DNA of 64,000 bases from Pistricoccus aurantiacus (lineage in GTDB: Bacteria; Pseudomonadota; Gammaproteobacteria; Pseudomonadales; Halomonadaceae), in NCBI RefSeq assembly GCF_007954585.1, contig NZ_CP042382.1, positions 3,717,194 to 3,781,193 of the forward strand, read 5' to 3'. The position numbers and the translations under genes are program-made. Below, piece by piece: positions 40,606-48,756 of the stretch. Below the pieces are notes generated by a model. The model saw only the letters and a list, made by a program, of their open reading frames with translations. It searched no databases and had not been told where the DNA came from. The first letter of the stretch is position 1; each line of letters starts with the position of its first letter.

Positions 40606-41558
40606 TGGAACTCACCGGACTGCTCGGCTATCTCGTCTCGTTTCTCACCTTCGCCGGCATCTACGCGGTGATGACCCTGGGGCTCAACAGCCAGTGGGGC
40701 TTCACCGGTCAATTCAACATCGGCATCGCCGGCTTCTTTGCCGTAGGCGCCTATACCAGCGCCATTCTCACCACCCCGGGAAGCCCCGCTTACCTGGGCG
40801 GTTTCGGCATGCCCTTTCTGGTCGGACTGGCCGGCGCGGTGCTGGCTTCGATGCTGATCGGCTATGTGATCGGACGCATCACCGCACGGCTGCGCACCGA
40901 CTACCTGGCTATCGCCACCATCGGCATCGCCGAGATGATTCGGCTATTCATCAAGAACGAGGAATGGCTGACCAACGGGGTGCGCGGCATCGCCGGTATC
41001 CCCCGCCCGCTGGTCGGCACGCCGCTGGAGTCATCCCTGGGCTATCTATTGGTGGTGGCGATCTTCGTGGTGCTGGTGTATTTCCTGCTGGAGCGAGCCT
41101 ATGTCTCGCCCTGGGGCCGGGTGCTGCGGGCGATTCGCGAAAACGAACCCGCCACCAGCGCCGCAGGCAAGTCCATCGCGCGTTTTCGCCTTCAGGCCTT
41201 CGTGCTGGGCTCCGCCGTCATGGGTCTGGGCGGCGGGCTTTACGCGCATTATTTCGGTTTCCTGAGTCCGGAAGCCTTCAGGCCGCTCTACGGCACTTTC
41301 ATCATCTGGGTCATGCTGATCGCCGGAGGCAGCGGCAATAATCGTGGCGCGGTGCTGGGGGCGGTGATCGTCTGGGGCGTGTGGACCGGCACGGAACTCT
41401 TCACGGATATGATGCCCGCCCAGTACGCCACCCAGGCGGCGGCCCTGCGAGTGCTGCTGATCGGCGTGCTGCTGCAGGTGATTCTGCTCACTCGGCCTCA
41501 AGGACTGCTGCCGGAGAAGCCGCCACGGCTGGTGGGGCGTAAGCAAGCATCCAAATGA
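40605..41558 (+). CDS. livM: Branched-chain amino-acid-type ABC transporter permease
   Basis: 317 residues from ATG 40605; the longer frame from 39921 lies inside livH and is a shadow. QWGFTGQFNIGIAGFFAVGAYTSA in parts and RTDYLAIATIGIAEMIRL are LivM segments. Fourth gene of livGFHM. Substrate could be branched-chain or other amino acids, amides or urea-like solutes. Confidence 0.93.
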   Translation: MELTGLLGYLVSFLTFAGIYAVMTLGLNSQWGFTGQFNIGIAGFFAVGAYTSAILTTPGSPAYLGGFGMPFLVGLAGAVLASMLIGYVIGRITARLRTDYLAIATIGIAEMIRLFIKNEEWLTNGVRGIAGIPRPLVGTPLESSLGYLLVVAIFVVLVYFLLERAYVSPWGRVLRAIRENEPATSAAGKSIARFRLQAFVLGSAVMGLGGGLYAHYFGFLSPEAFRPLYGTFIIWVMLIAGGSGNNRGAVLGAVIVWGVWTGTELFTDMMPAQYATQAAALRVLLIGVLLQVILLTRPQGLLPEKPPRLVGRKQASK

Positions 41559-41587
41559 CTACCGCCCCCAAGATTCGGGGCGGTAGT
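41558..41587. terminator. Hairpin between convergent livM and livK
   Basis: ACTACCGCCCC, eight bases, GGGGCGGTAGT. The stem is strong but there is no T run on either side, so it may work as a weak terminator or 3' stabiliser for both genes. Confidence 0.6.
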
Positions 41588-41609
41588 TCAGCTTGGATAA
41601 AAGCAGGAA

Positions 41610-42863
41610 TCATTCGTTGCTGTCACCGCCGGCGCTGTCTTCACCTTCTCCATTGCCCGGTTCGAACACCCGCTTGGTCTTGATCTCGCCGCCGGTGTAG
41701 GTGTACTCGCCGAAGGTACCGGGCACGTCGCCGTTTTCGTCGAAGTTCACCGAGCCGGAGGCACCCTCGTAGTCGATGTCCTTCCCCTCTTCCAGCAGCT
41801 TGACCGCCTTCTCGAATTCCCCTGGACCAACCTTCTCTCCCGGCGGGTTGGCGACGTCCCGCAGGCTGTCGCGAATCGCCGTGCGATCCGTACTGCCGGC
41901 CTTCTGAGTCGCCAGGGCAATCAGATAGAGCGCGTCGTAGGCGGTATCCAGGAAGGGTTTCGGCGGTACTTCGCCATACTCGCTGGCGTAGGCTTCGGCA
42001 AAGTGCTGGGCCCCGGGTGAATCGTCCCGGGCTTGTGGGATGGTGCCCACAGCGCCTTCCAAGGCCTGATCTCCCAGATTGTCGATCAGCTCCGGCGCTT
42101 TCATGCCGTCACTGAGCACGAAGTTCTGAAAGAAACCGCCCTCCAGGGATTGCCGAAGGATGGTCTGGCCGTTTTCCGGATAGCCGATCAACACCAATGC
42201 CTGGGGGTTGCCCTTGTCCGCCTGCTGTAGTTCACCGCGATAGGCGGGCTGTCCCTGCTCATAGGCGACGCTGGCGCCTACCTTGCCGCCCTGGGATTCA
42301 AACGCCTGGGCGAAGGAATCCGCCAGGCCCTTGCCGTAGTCGTTGTTGATATAGATGACGCTGACCGTGTCGTAGCCTTGATCCGCGGCGACCTCCGCAA
42401 GCGCTACCCCCTGGAAGGCATCCGAGGGCACGGTGCGAAATAGGAAGTCGCCGTCGTCGAGATCCGTCATCACCGGCGAAGTGGAGGCGTTGCTGATCTG
42501 CAGGATGCCTTCCGGTTTGGAAACGCTCTGAGCCACGGGAATGGTCACGCCACTGGAAAGCGCGCCCAGGAAGGCATGGACGTTGCTCACGTTGGCGAGT
42601 TTCTGAGCCGCCGCCACCCCAGGCTGAGGCGAGGTCTGGGTATCGCCGGTATCAAGCTCCACCGGCTCCCCCAGCACGCCACCGGCGGCGTTGATCTCCT
42701 TGACCGCGAGTTGGGCAGATTTCAGCGAGGGTTCGCCGTAGCTTTGCAGATCTCCGGTCAGCGGCACCAGAGCGCCGATCTTGAGCGGTTCGGCAATGGC
42801 CGCCAGGCTGGTGGTCATGGCCAGTGCGGAAATAGCGGTAATTAGCGGTTTCTTGGCAATCAT
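41610..42863 (-). CDS. livK: Branched-chain amino-acid-type ABC transporter substrate-binding protein
   Basis: 417 residues. Signal peptide MIAKKPLITAISALAMTTSLAAIA. The mature part LKIGALVPLTGDLQSYGEP and INNDYGKGLADSF are peripheral-binding family 6 (LivJ/K). The C-terminus is long and acidic (GEGEDSAGGDSNE), common in halophile periplasmic proteins. GGGAGAA precedes the ATG. It is convergent with livGFHM rather than in the operon, so its level is set by its own promoter. Confidence 0.93.
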   Translation of the reverse strand: MIAKKPLITAISALAMTTSLAAIAEPLKIGALVPLTGDLQSYGEPSLKSAQLAVKEINAAGGVLGEPVELDTGDTQTSPQPGVAAAQKLANVSNVHAFLGALSSGVTIPVAQSVSKPEGILQISNASTSPVMTDLDDGDFLFRTVPSDAFQGVALAEVAADQGYDTVSVIYINNDYGKGLADSFAQAFESQGGKVGASVAYEQGQPAYRGELQQADKGNPQALVLIGYPENGQTILRQSLEGGFFQNFVLSDGMKAPELIDNLGDQALEGAVGTIPQARDDSPGAQHFAEAYASEYGEVPPKPFLDTAYDALYLIALATQKAGSTDRTAIRDSLRDVANPPGEKVGPGEFEKAVKLLEEGKDIDYEGASGSVNFDENGDVPGTFGEYTYTGGEIKTKRVFEPGNGEGEDSAGGDSNE

Positions 42864-43036
42864 GGCGAATTCTCCCGTACCATCCGATCATTTGTTGTTG
42901 GTCACCCTGCTTTCAGCATAAGCACCGCGGTCATGTTAGACAAAGCCCCGCTAATGGAGCTTCTTCAACGCTAGAAGAAATCGTCTACTGCTGCCCATGC
43001 TAGAATGCGGCGGTTTTTCAATATCAGGGAAAGCCT

Positions 43037-43255
43037 ATGGGACTGCAGGAAATCTCGCTGGGAGGCATCTACTTGAGTCCCCTGCTGCTGTTCGCGCTAC
43101 TGGGGTTTATCGCCACCCTGGCAGTGCGCGCGCTGCTGCACTATGGATTGAAACGCCAGGCGCCCTGGTATGAAGCCTGGTTCGATTTTTCCCTGTTCGT
43201 CATCCTCACCGCCGCCGTGACCTATCTTTTCACCGCTTTTGCCGAGGCCTATTGA
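43037..43255 (+). CDS. DUF1656 small membrane protein (AaeX/YdhI-like)
   Basis: 72 residues with two membrane segments. EISLGGIYLSPLLLFALLGF and WYEAWFDFSLFVILTAAVTYL in parts are the DUF1656 pattern seen in AaeX. It always accompanies an HlyD-type protein and an FUSC-type permease, as here. Exact role unknown. TGATG overlap with the next gene. Confidence 0.9.
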   Translation: MGLQEISLGGIYLSPLLLFALLGFIATLAVRALLHYGLKRQAPWYEAWFDFSLFVILTAAVTYLFTAFAEAY

Positions 43256-44118
43256 TGCGCACCTCGTTTCGCGTTCTCACGACCTTGATCATCCTGGCGC
43301 TGGCCGTCGGTGCTGGTGTCTGGCTTTGGCACTACTACCTTTATACCCCCTGGACGCGAGACGGCCGGGTGGGAGCGGACGTGATCACCATCGCCCCGGA
43401 TGTGTCCGGCTGGGTGACCGAGCTTGCGGTGGAAGATACCGCCTTCGTCGAGCAGGGCGAGCGACTGTTCAAGATCAACCAGTCCCGCTACCGGGCAGCG
43501 CTCGAAGAAGCCCAGGCGCGAGTCGCCCAGCGCGAGGCCCAGCTCGAACTCAAGCGTCACGAGGAAAGGCGGCGCAGCCGACTGAGCCGCCAGGCGATCA
43601 GCAGCGAAGCCCGAGAAATCGCCCGCATCGATACGCGCATCGCCGAGGCCAACCTGGAACAGGCGGAGGCGGATCTGCAAAGCGCGCGGCTCGATCTCGA
43701 ACGCACTACCGTCCAGGCGCCGGCAGCGGGGCATATCCTCAACCTGCAACTGCACGAGGGGAACTACGCCACCGCCGGCAAGCCGGTGATGGCGCTGGTC
43801 AAGGCGAATTCCTTCTATGTCACCGGCTATTTCGAGGAGACCAAGCTGCCGCATATCAAGATGGGCGATCCGGCTCGAGTGATCCTGATGAGCGGCGACG
43901 TTCATCTGCGCGGCCACGTGGAAGGAATCGGCCGAGGCATCGCCAACAGCAATACCACCCCGGACGACCAGCTGCTGCCCCAGGTGCAGCCGACCTTCAA
44001 CTGGGTACGACTGGCCCAGCGCATTCCGGTACGCATCGCCCTGGAGGAAACGCCGGAGCAGATTCCACTCAGCGCCGGCATGACCGCCACGGTGCGCATC
44101 CTCGACGACGTTGAGTGA
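43255..44118 (+). CDS. HlyD-family periplasmic adaptor (AaeA/YdhJ-like)
   Basis: 287 residues from ATG 43255 (a TTG one codon earlier is unneeded). One N-terminal membrane anchor, then WTRDGRVGADVITIAPDVSGWV in parts (biotinyl-lipoyl half), a helical hairpin 75-145 and the second lipoyl half VQAPAAGHILNL. It links the inner-membrane pump to the periplasm. Middle gene of the aaeXAB-like operon. Confidence 0.93.
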   Translation: MRTSFRVLTTLIILALAVGAGVWLWHYYLYTPWTRDGRVGADVITIAPDVSGWVTELAVEDTAFVEQGERLFKINQSRYRAALEEAQARVAQREAQLELKRHEERRRSRLSRQAISSEAREIARIDTRIAEANLEQAEADLQSARLDLERTTVQAPAAGHILNLQLHEGNYATAGKPVMALVKANSFYVTGYFEETKLPHIKMGDPARVILMSGDVHLRGHVEGIGRGIANSNTTPDDQLLPQVQPTFNWVRLAQRIPVRIALEETPEQIPLSAGMTATVRILDDVE

Positions 44119-46190
44119 GCCAGGGCCTGGGGATGTCGATCTGGATGCAGGCCTATCTGACGCCTTCCGCCCAGGCAGTCAAGTTCGCCATCAAGACATC
44201 GCTTGCCATGCTGCTGGCGCTGTATCTTGCCCTGTGGTTCGATCTGGACCGTCCTTATTGGGCGCTGATTTCTGCCGCTTTCCTGCAGATCCGCCCGATG
44301 AGCGGCATGGTGATCGAGAAAGGCCTGTGTCAGATTGGCGGCACCTTCGTCGGCGCGGTGGTGGGTATCGCGATCCTGGGCCTGTTCGCCCAGGCGCGGA
44401 TACCGGCACTGACGACGCTGACCCTGTGGGTCATGCTGTGTGTCTACGGCAGCTCGCTTCTGCGCAACAATTTTTCCTATGGCTGCATCATGGGAGCGGT
44501 CACCGCCATGCTGGTGGTGGTGATCGCCTCCAGCCAGCCCGGTAATGCGTTCGATATCGCCGTTGCCCGGCTCTCCGAAATCGGTCTGGGGGCTATTTGC
44601 GCGACCCTGGTCAGCGCCCTGCTGTGGCCGGTGCGAGTCAAGGAACATCTGGCCAGAGAGGCAGACAAGGCCATCAATCAGGCCTTTGTGCATGCCGACC
44701 AGCGCCTGGCCGCCACCCAGGACCTGGAAGCGTTGCAGACGTCGCTGACCGCCAGCCTGGAATCGTTGAGCCTGCTGGAAGGCGACAGCCAGGCGGCGCG
44801 CTATGAAGATCCCAACGGCGCCGGGCGGATTCGCGCCACTCACGTGCTCACCCGCAGAGCGCTGCGCTTTTTCGCCCTGCTTGCCGCCCTGCATCAAATA
44901 TTGCAGGAGCACGGCGATCGCATCGGCTCGGATATCAAAGCGCTGGCCGGCGCCATCGGGAAAGGGTTTGAGGAAGCGAAACACGTTGAGGGCGTAACGG
45001 GAGCGCGTCGAAAACTGCAGGACTTGCGCCGCCAGGCCCACGGTTACAAGGACGCCAGCCTCGATCCCTTGCAGCGGCGCCTGCTGTTCGGCCTGCAGGA
45101 AGCCCTCGGCCATGCCCTGGTCATGCTCGACGCCCGGGAGGCCATCGCCCATCCTGGCGACAAGCAGCTCCGCGCCGGCGCGCTATCCTGGCACCGCGAC
45201 CGCCTTTCGGCGCTGCTCAACGCGGGTCGAGCCGGGATCGTATTCGCCTGCCTGGCGACCTTCTGGATTCAGACTCACTGGAGCGACGGCCAGGTTGCCA
45301 TGCTGATGGGCACGCTGTTCTCGGCGATCTTCGCCACTCGCGACAATCCGGTGGCAATGGCGAGCATGTTCTTCAAAGGCATGCTCGCGGCCATTCCCAC
45401 GGCCTTTCTCTTCGGCCATGTGCTGCTTTCCCAGGCCAGCGGCTTTCCACTATTCGCCATGCTGGTCATTACCCCCTTGTTCATCGGCCTGCTGGGGGCG
45501 GGAGAACCGCGCCTGATGGGCTACTGTCTGTCCTTCACCATCTTCAACATCCTGCTGACCATGCCCAGCAACGGCATGGATTTTTCCCTCGATCATTTCA
45601 TCAACCGAGCGCTGGCGGTCATCGTCGGGCTAAGCGTGGTGATGATGGGGTTTCGGCTGATCCCTGGGCTCGGCGCCACCTTGCGTCGGCGGCGGCTGAT
45701 TCACGCCATCAGCAGCGATCTCCAGCGGATCGGCCAGCCGTCCGTGCAGGAAGCGGAAGCCAATTTCAGCGGTCATATGGTGGATCGTATTCTTCAGTTG
45801 GCCAAGCACGATGACACGCTTCCGGAAGACCAGCGTCATCTGTTCATGCTGGGGCTCAACGGTCTGGACGTGGGACGGGTCTGTTTGCGCTTGCGCTACC
45901 GCTTCGACAATGCTCCCGCGCCGGTCCAACGCGCCCAGCGCGAGGTTGTGGCAACCCTGGCCCAGGCCTACGAGGATAGCGCCAACGGCAAGCAGCCGGT
46001 CGGTATTGCCCAGGCGGGACAGGCACTCAAGGAGGCCATTGAAGCGCATGGCGACCCGCGGGCGAATCGCAGCGAACTGCTCGAGGGCCTGATGGAACGT
46101 TTGGCACTCATCCTCGAGCGCCAGGCCAAGATTATGGCGGGCCAGACTTCGCCGGAGGTGAAAGCACGTGCCGGGGAGGCGAATGCCTGA
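44115..46190 (+). CDS. FUSC-family efflux permease (AaeB/YdhK-like)
   Basis: 691 residues from GTG 44115, overlapping the adaptor stop (GTGA); ATG 44133 is the alternative. FAIKTSLAMLLALYLALWFDL and WALISAAFLQIRPMSG start the first membrane block, and a second follows a cytoplasmic region, as in AaeB. These pumps export hydroxylated aromatic acids and similar stress compounds. No LysR-type AaeR gene lies next to it. Confidence 0.92.
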   Translation: MSQGLGMSIWMQAYLTPSAQAVKFAIKTSLAMLLALYLALWFDLDRPYWALISAAFLQIRPMSGMVIEKGLCQIGGTFVGAVVGIAILGLFAQARIPALTTLTLWVMLCVYGSSLLRNNFSYGCIMGAVTAMLVVVIASSQPGNAFDIAVARLSEIGLGAICATLVSALLWPVRVKEHLAREADKAINQAFVHADQRLAATQDLEALQTSLTASLESLSLLEGDSQAARYEDPNGAGRIRATHVLTRRALRFFALLAALHQILQEHGDRIGSDIKALAGAIGKGFEEAKHVEGVTGARRKLQDLRRQAHGYKDASLDPLQRRLLFGLQEALGHALVMLDAREAIAHPGDKQLRAGALSWHRDRLSALLNAGRAGIVFACLATFWIQTHWSDGQVAMLMGTLFSAIFATRDNPVAMASMFFKGMLAAIPTAFLFGHVLLSQASGFPLFAMLVITPLFIGLLGAGEPRLMGYCLSFTIFNILLTMPSNGMDFSLDHFINRALAVIVGLSVVMMGFRLIPGLGATLRRRRLIHAISSDLQRIGQPSVQEAEANFSGHMVDRILQLAKHDDTLPEDQRHLFMLGLNGLDVGRVCLRLRYRFDNAPAPVQRAQREVVATLAQAYEDSANGKQPVGIAQAGQALKEAIEAHGDPRANRSELLEGLMERLALILERQAKIMAGQTSPEVKARAGEANA

Positions 46191-46234
46191 TCCCGGCGTC
46201 ATAGGTTGAAGCGTGTGCGATTTCGCTTGAATGA

Positions 46235-46924
46235 TCAGCGCTTGCCGAACAGGTGCCGGCGGGCTTCCTCGTCCATTTCCACGCCGTCGTCCGGATTGAT
46301 CTGTTCCGTCAGCGCGTAGGCACGCTGCACCGCCGGCCTCGCGGCGATGTTTTCCATCCAACGCTTGACGTGAGGGAAATCTTCGATGTCCTGCCCCTGG
46401 TCCTGGGGAGATTTCACCCAAGGATAAATTGCCATATCGGCGATGCTGTATTCATGACCGGCGACGAAGTCATTGTCCGCCAGCTGCTGATCCAGCACGC
46501 CGTAGAGCCTTGCGGTTTCATTGACGTAGCGCTCGATGGCGTAGTCGATCTTCTCTTCCGCATAGTTGCGAAAATGATGGTTCTGCCCTGCCATGGGCCC
46601 TAGACCACCCATCTGCCAGTACAGCCACTGCAGGGTGATGTAGCGCTCCCGCCCCTTGGCCGGCAGAAACTTGCCGCTCTTGTCCGCCAGGTATTCGAGA
46701 ATCGCGCCGGACTCGAACAGCGCCAGGGGTTGACCACCATCCGCGGGCTCGCGATCGACGATCGCCGGAATCTTGTGGTTTGGCGTGATCGCCAGGAATT
46801 CGTCGCTGAACTGCTCTCCCCTGCCGATATTGATCGGATGAATTTCGTACTCGAGCCCGGCCTCCTCGAGAAAGATGGTCGGTTTGTGGCCATTGGGGGT
46901 GGTCCAGTAGTAAAGCTCGATCAT
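46235..46924 (-). CDS. Glutathione S-transferase (YfcG/Nu-class-like)
   Basis: 229 residues from ATG 46924, preceded by GGGAGG. N-terminal thioredoxin fold starts MIELYYWTTPNGHKP with the Thr-x-x-Asn active-site group of YfcG-type enzymes; NHKIPAIVD has the cis-proline and LFESGAILEYLADK binds glutathione. These have disulfide-bond reductase activity. Lies 64 bases after the second GST gene in the same direction. Confidence 0.93.
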   Translation of the reverse strand: MIELYYWTTPNGHKPTIFLEEAGLEYEIHPINIGRGEQFSDEFLAITPNHKIPAIVDREPADGGQPLALFESGAILEYLADKSGKFLPAKGRERYITLQWLYWQMGGLGPMAGQNHHFRNYAEEKIDYAIERYVNETARLYGVLDQQLADNDFVAGHEYSIADMAIYPWVKSPQDQGQDIEDFPHVKRWMENIAARPAVQRAYALTEQINPDDGVEMDEEARRHLFGKR

Positions 46925-46940
46925 TGCAGCCTCCCTGTCA

Positions 46941-46976
46941 TTCAATTCAGCTTTTGGTTCAGTTCTTGATTCAGCG
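46941..46976. repeat. Three tandem 12-bp repeats upstream of the GST start
   Basis: TTCAATTCAGCT, TTTGGTTCAGTT and CTTGATTCAGCG, contiguous, 16 bases before the start codon and just upstream of its ribosome site. They fill most of the gap between the two GST genes. Confidence 0.75.
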
Positions 46977-46988
46977 TTTCGAACCATG

Positions 46989-47696
46989 CTAGCGATAGGC
47001 GCCCTGGATATCCGTGATCCGCATCGCCTTGCGTCCTAGCCCATCATACAGATCGAGCATCCGCTCGATCCAGCCGTAGACCGGGTCCGCGTTGGAGACC
47101 AGATCCGCAGTGGAAACGATCCGCGCCCACATGAAGTTGCCGAACACCAGGTAGTCCGCCGCCGAGGGCGCATCGCCGTCGATGAAATCCGCTTCCTCGA
47201 GCCGACCTCTCAAGGGCGCCAGGGCGTGGTCCAGTTGGCTGAGCCCCTGGGCCGGGGAATGCATCTCTTCCAGGGTGCGTTTGAAGCGCGCCTCTCGGCT
47301 TTCGCGGAAATAGGCCTGGTCCTGCGGATGTATCGCGTTGAAGAGATCCATGACGATGGTGCGCATGATGCTCGGTGCCAAGGCGCGCTCCGCGTAATGC
47401 TTGAAGAAGCGCGCCCGGGCCTCGCTCGTGGCGTCCCCCAGCAATGGTTGCCGCGGATAGGCGCGATCCAGGTACTGAAATATCGCATAGCTGTCGCTGA
47501 CCACTTCGTCGCCGTCCACCAGTACCGGCACCTTGTCCTGACCGGAAAAGGCGATGCGCTCCTTTTCGGTAAAGCGCCAGGGCCGGGTTTCCACCTCGAG
47601 CCCCTTGTGAGCCAAGGCGAACTTGGCCCGCCAGCAGAAGGGTGAGAAGCGCAGTCCCTCATCGATACCGCTTAGATCGTAGAGAATTCGAGTCAT
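46989..47696 (-). CDS. Glutathione S-transferase family protein (beta-etherase-like)
   Basis: 235 residues. RFSPFCWRAKFALAHKGLE near 16-34 is the thioredoxin-fold active-site helix, KVPVLVDGDEVVSDSYAIFQYLD the glutathione site. The pattern FSPFCWRAK is like LigE/LigF-type and plant-tau-like GSTs. Substrate unknown. Upstream lies the structured region at 47737. Confidence 0.88.
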   Translation of the reverse strand: MTRILYDLSGIDEGLRFSPFCWRAKFALAHKGLEVETRPWRFTEKERIAFSGQDKVPVLVDGDEVVSDSYAIFQYLDRAYPRQPLLGDATSEARARFFKHYAERALAPSIMRTIVMDLFNAIHPQDQAYFRESREARFKRTLEEMHSPAQGLSQLDHALAPLRGRLEEADFIDGDAPSAADYLVFGNFMWARIVSTADLVSNADPVYGWIERMLDLYDGLGRKAMRITDIQGAYR

Positions 47697-47736
47697 TTCA
47701 TTTCTCGTTCGGTGGTGGCTTGGAGCGTTGCGTCAT

Positions 47737-47897
47737 ATTAACCCGGCAGTCATTTGTGTCGGGTTAATCGCGGCACAGGGAAGTGCCGCCACCGACCGGC
47801 AGGTCGGTGCGAGCCCGCGCCACACCAGCAGATTCCCATATTTGCGCCAGTGTGGCGGGGGCGACAATCAAAGAGGTCAGGATGACCTATTTGATTG
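47737..47897. other. Five consecutive hairpins, unidentified structured element
   Basis: Stems: 47737-47745/47760-47768 (ATTAACCCG), 47771-47776/47783-47788 (CGGCAC), 47790-47797/47102-type partner at 47802-47809 (CACCGACC), 47818-47825/47850-47857 (CGCCACAC), and 47865-47879/47883-47897 (CAATCAAA and AGGTCA, one mismatch). A sixth, weaker one is at 47953-47974 (GCCGCA). There is no T run. The plus strand has AGGGAA at 47777-47782, GGTGCGAGCC near 47106-type position 47806, and GTCAGGATGACCT at 47876-47888, which recall parts of cobalamin riboswitches, but the full core is not there. It lies between a GST gene (minus) and a GlcG/HbpS gene (plus) and could act for either. Confidence 0.6.
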
Positions 47898-47987
47898 CCA
47901 GGTTAATAGTACACGACGCCGCATCCCGTCTTCGTCTTCAGTCTCGCCTGCTGCCGCACGGCTGTCCATGCGGCTAACGGCGTTCAT
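47877..47987 (-). CDS. Candidate 36-residue leader ORF towards the GST genes
   Basis: ATG at 47987 with GAGGAG five bases upstream; sequence begins MNAVSRMDSRAAAG and ends SNRSS, with TGA at 47877-47879 inside the fifth hairpin. The position (short ORF ending in a hairpin, then more hairpins, then a gene) is that of a leader peptide. No family recognised. The opposite strand also has a plausible short ORF. Confidence 0.3.
   Translation of the reverse strand: MNAVSRMDSRAAAGETEDEDGMRRRVLLTWQSNRSS
47882..47977 (+). CDS. Candidate 31-residue ORF opposite the leader ORF
   Basis: ATG 47882 with AGAGG five bases upstream, both inside the fifth hairpin; begins MTYLIARLIVHDAAS and ends HGCPCG. No family recognised. 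It overlaps the minus-strand ORF almost fully, so at most one is likely real. Confidence 0.2.
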   Translation: MTYLIARLIVHDAASRLRLQSRLLPHGCPCG

Positions 47988-48184
47988 CTTGACTCCTCAG
48001 CCTGTGCAATAGGGGAAATTACGCCGGGAGGTCTATCTTTTACTCACCAGTGCTGTAAATATGGAAATATTTTCCAATAAACGAAATTCCGGCTCGTGGC
48101 GAGTGGACGCCAGCACATTCAAAAAAGCTTCAACTCAGCTATCGCTAAGCCAGCTTCTATACCAAAAACAGTCAGGAGTGCTTG

Positions 48185-48586
48185 ATGCAAACCAAAGCCA
48201 TTCTCGGGCAGCGCGAAGTCGATGCCATTCTGAATGCCGCCCAAAATGAAGCCGACGCCAATGGCTGGGCGGTGACTATTTCCGTGGCTGACGACGGCGG
48301 CCATCTGCTGGGCCTGCGCCGCCTGGATAACGCGCCGCCGTTCACCGCCATCGTCAGCGCGGAGAAGGCCTATGCCGCCGCCCTTGGACGCCGGGAGACC
48401 CGCCTGTTCGAGCAGATGATCAACAACGGTCGCAACGCTTTTCTATCCGCCTCTCTGCCGGGACTGCTGGAGGGCGGCGTGCCGATCATCGTCGACGGAC
48501 AGGTCATCGGCGCGGTGGGGGTATCCGGAGTCAAGGCCGGGGAGGACGCCCAGGTGGCTCGGGCGGGCATCACGGCTATCGCCTGA
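48185..48586 (+). CDS. GlcG/HbpS family (DUF336) protein
   Basis: 133 residues from ATG 48185, after AGGAG. ISVADDGGHLLGLRRLDNAPP and GGVPIIVDGQVIGAVGVSGVKAGEDAQVA in parts are the DUF336 fold, found in HbpS (haem binding), GlcG and the C-terminal domain of PduO. No signal peptide. It stands alone with its own terminator, so the function is open. The 300 bases upstream hold the hairpin element. Confidence 0.9.
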   Translation: MQTKAILGQREVDAILNAAQNEADANGWAVTISVADDGGHLLGLRRLDNAPPFTAIVSAEKAYAAALGRRETRLFEQMINNGRNAFLSASLPGLLEGGVPIIVDGQVIGAVGVSGVKAGEDAQVARAGITAIA

Positions 48587-48614
48587 GCCGCATGTCCTGA
48601 CGCTTCGCGTATCG

Positions 48615-48640
48615 AACCTCGGCAAGCCGCCGGGTTTTTT
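48615..48640 (+). terminator. Terminator after the GlcG/HbpS gene
   Basis: AACC-t-CGGC, AA, GCCG-cc-GGTT then TTTTTT; imperfect stem with internal loop, clear T run. Confidence 0.75.
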
Positions 48641-48756
48641 GCTGACCGATTTTCCCCTGGCAGTTGATTGCAGGCGGTTGAAATGGCCTGCGTTCGCCCC
48701 ATGTTAGACTCTTGCTTTCCGCCCAGCTCGGGAAACCAACAGCCCAGGAAACCATC

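Noticed and set aside
47737..47897. Integron attC site
   Set aside because: The arms lack the paired core-site sequences in the right order and there is no integrase or gene cassette nearby.
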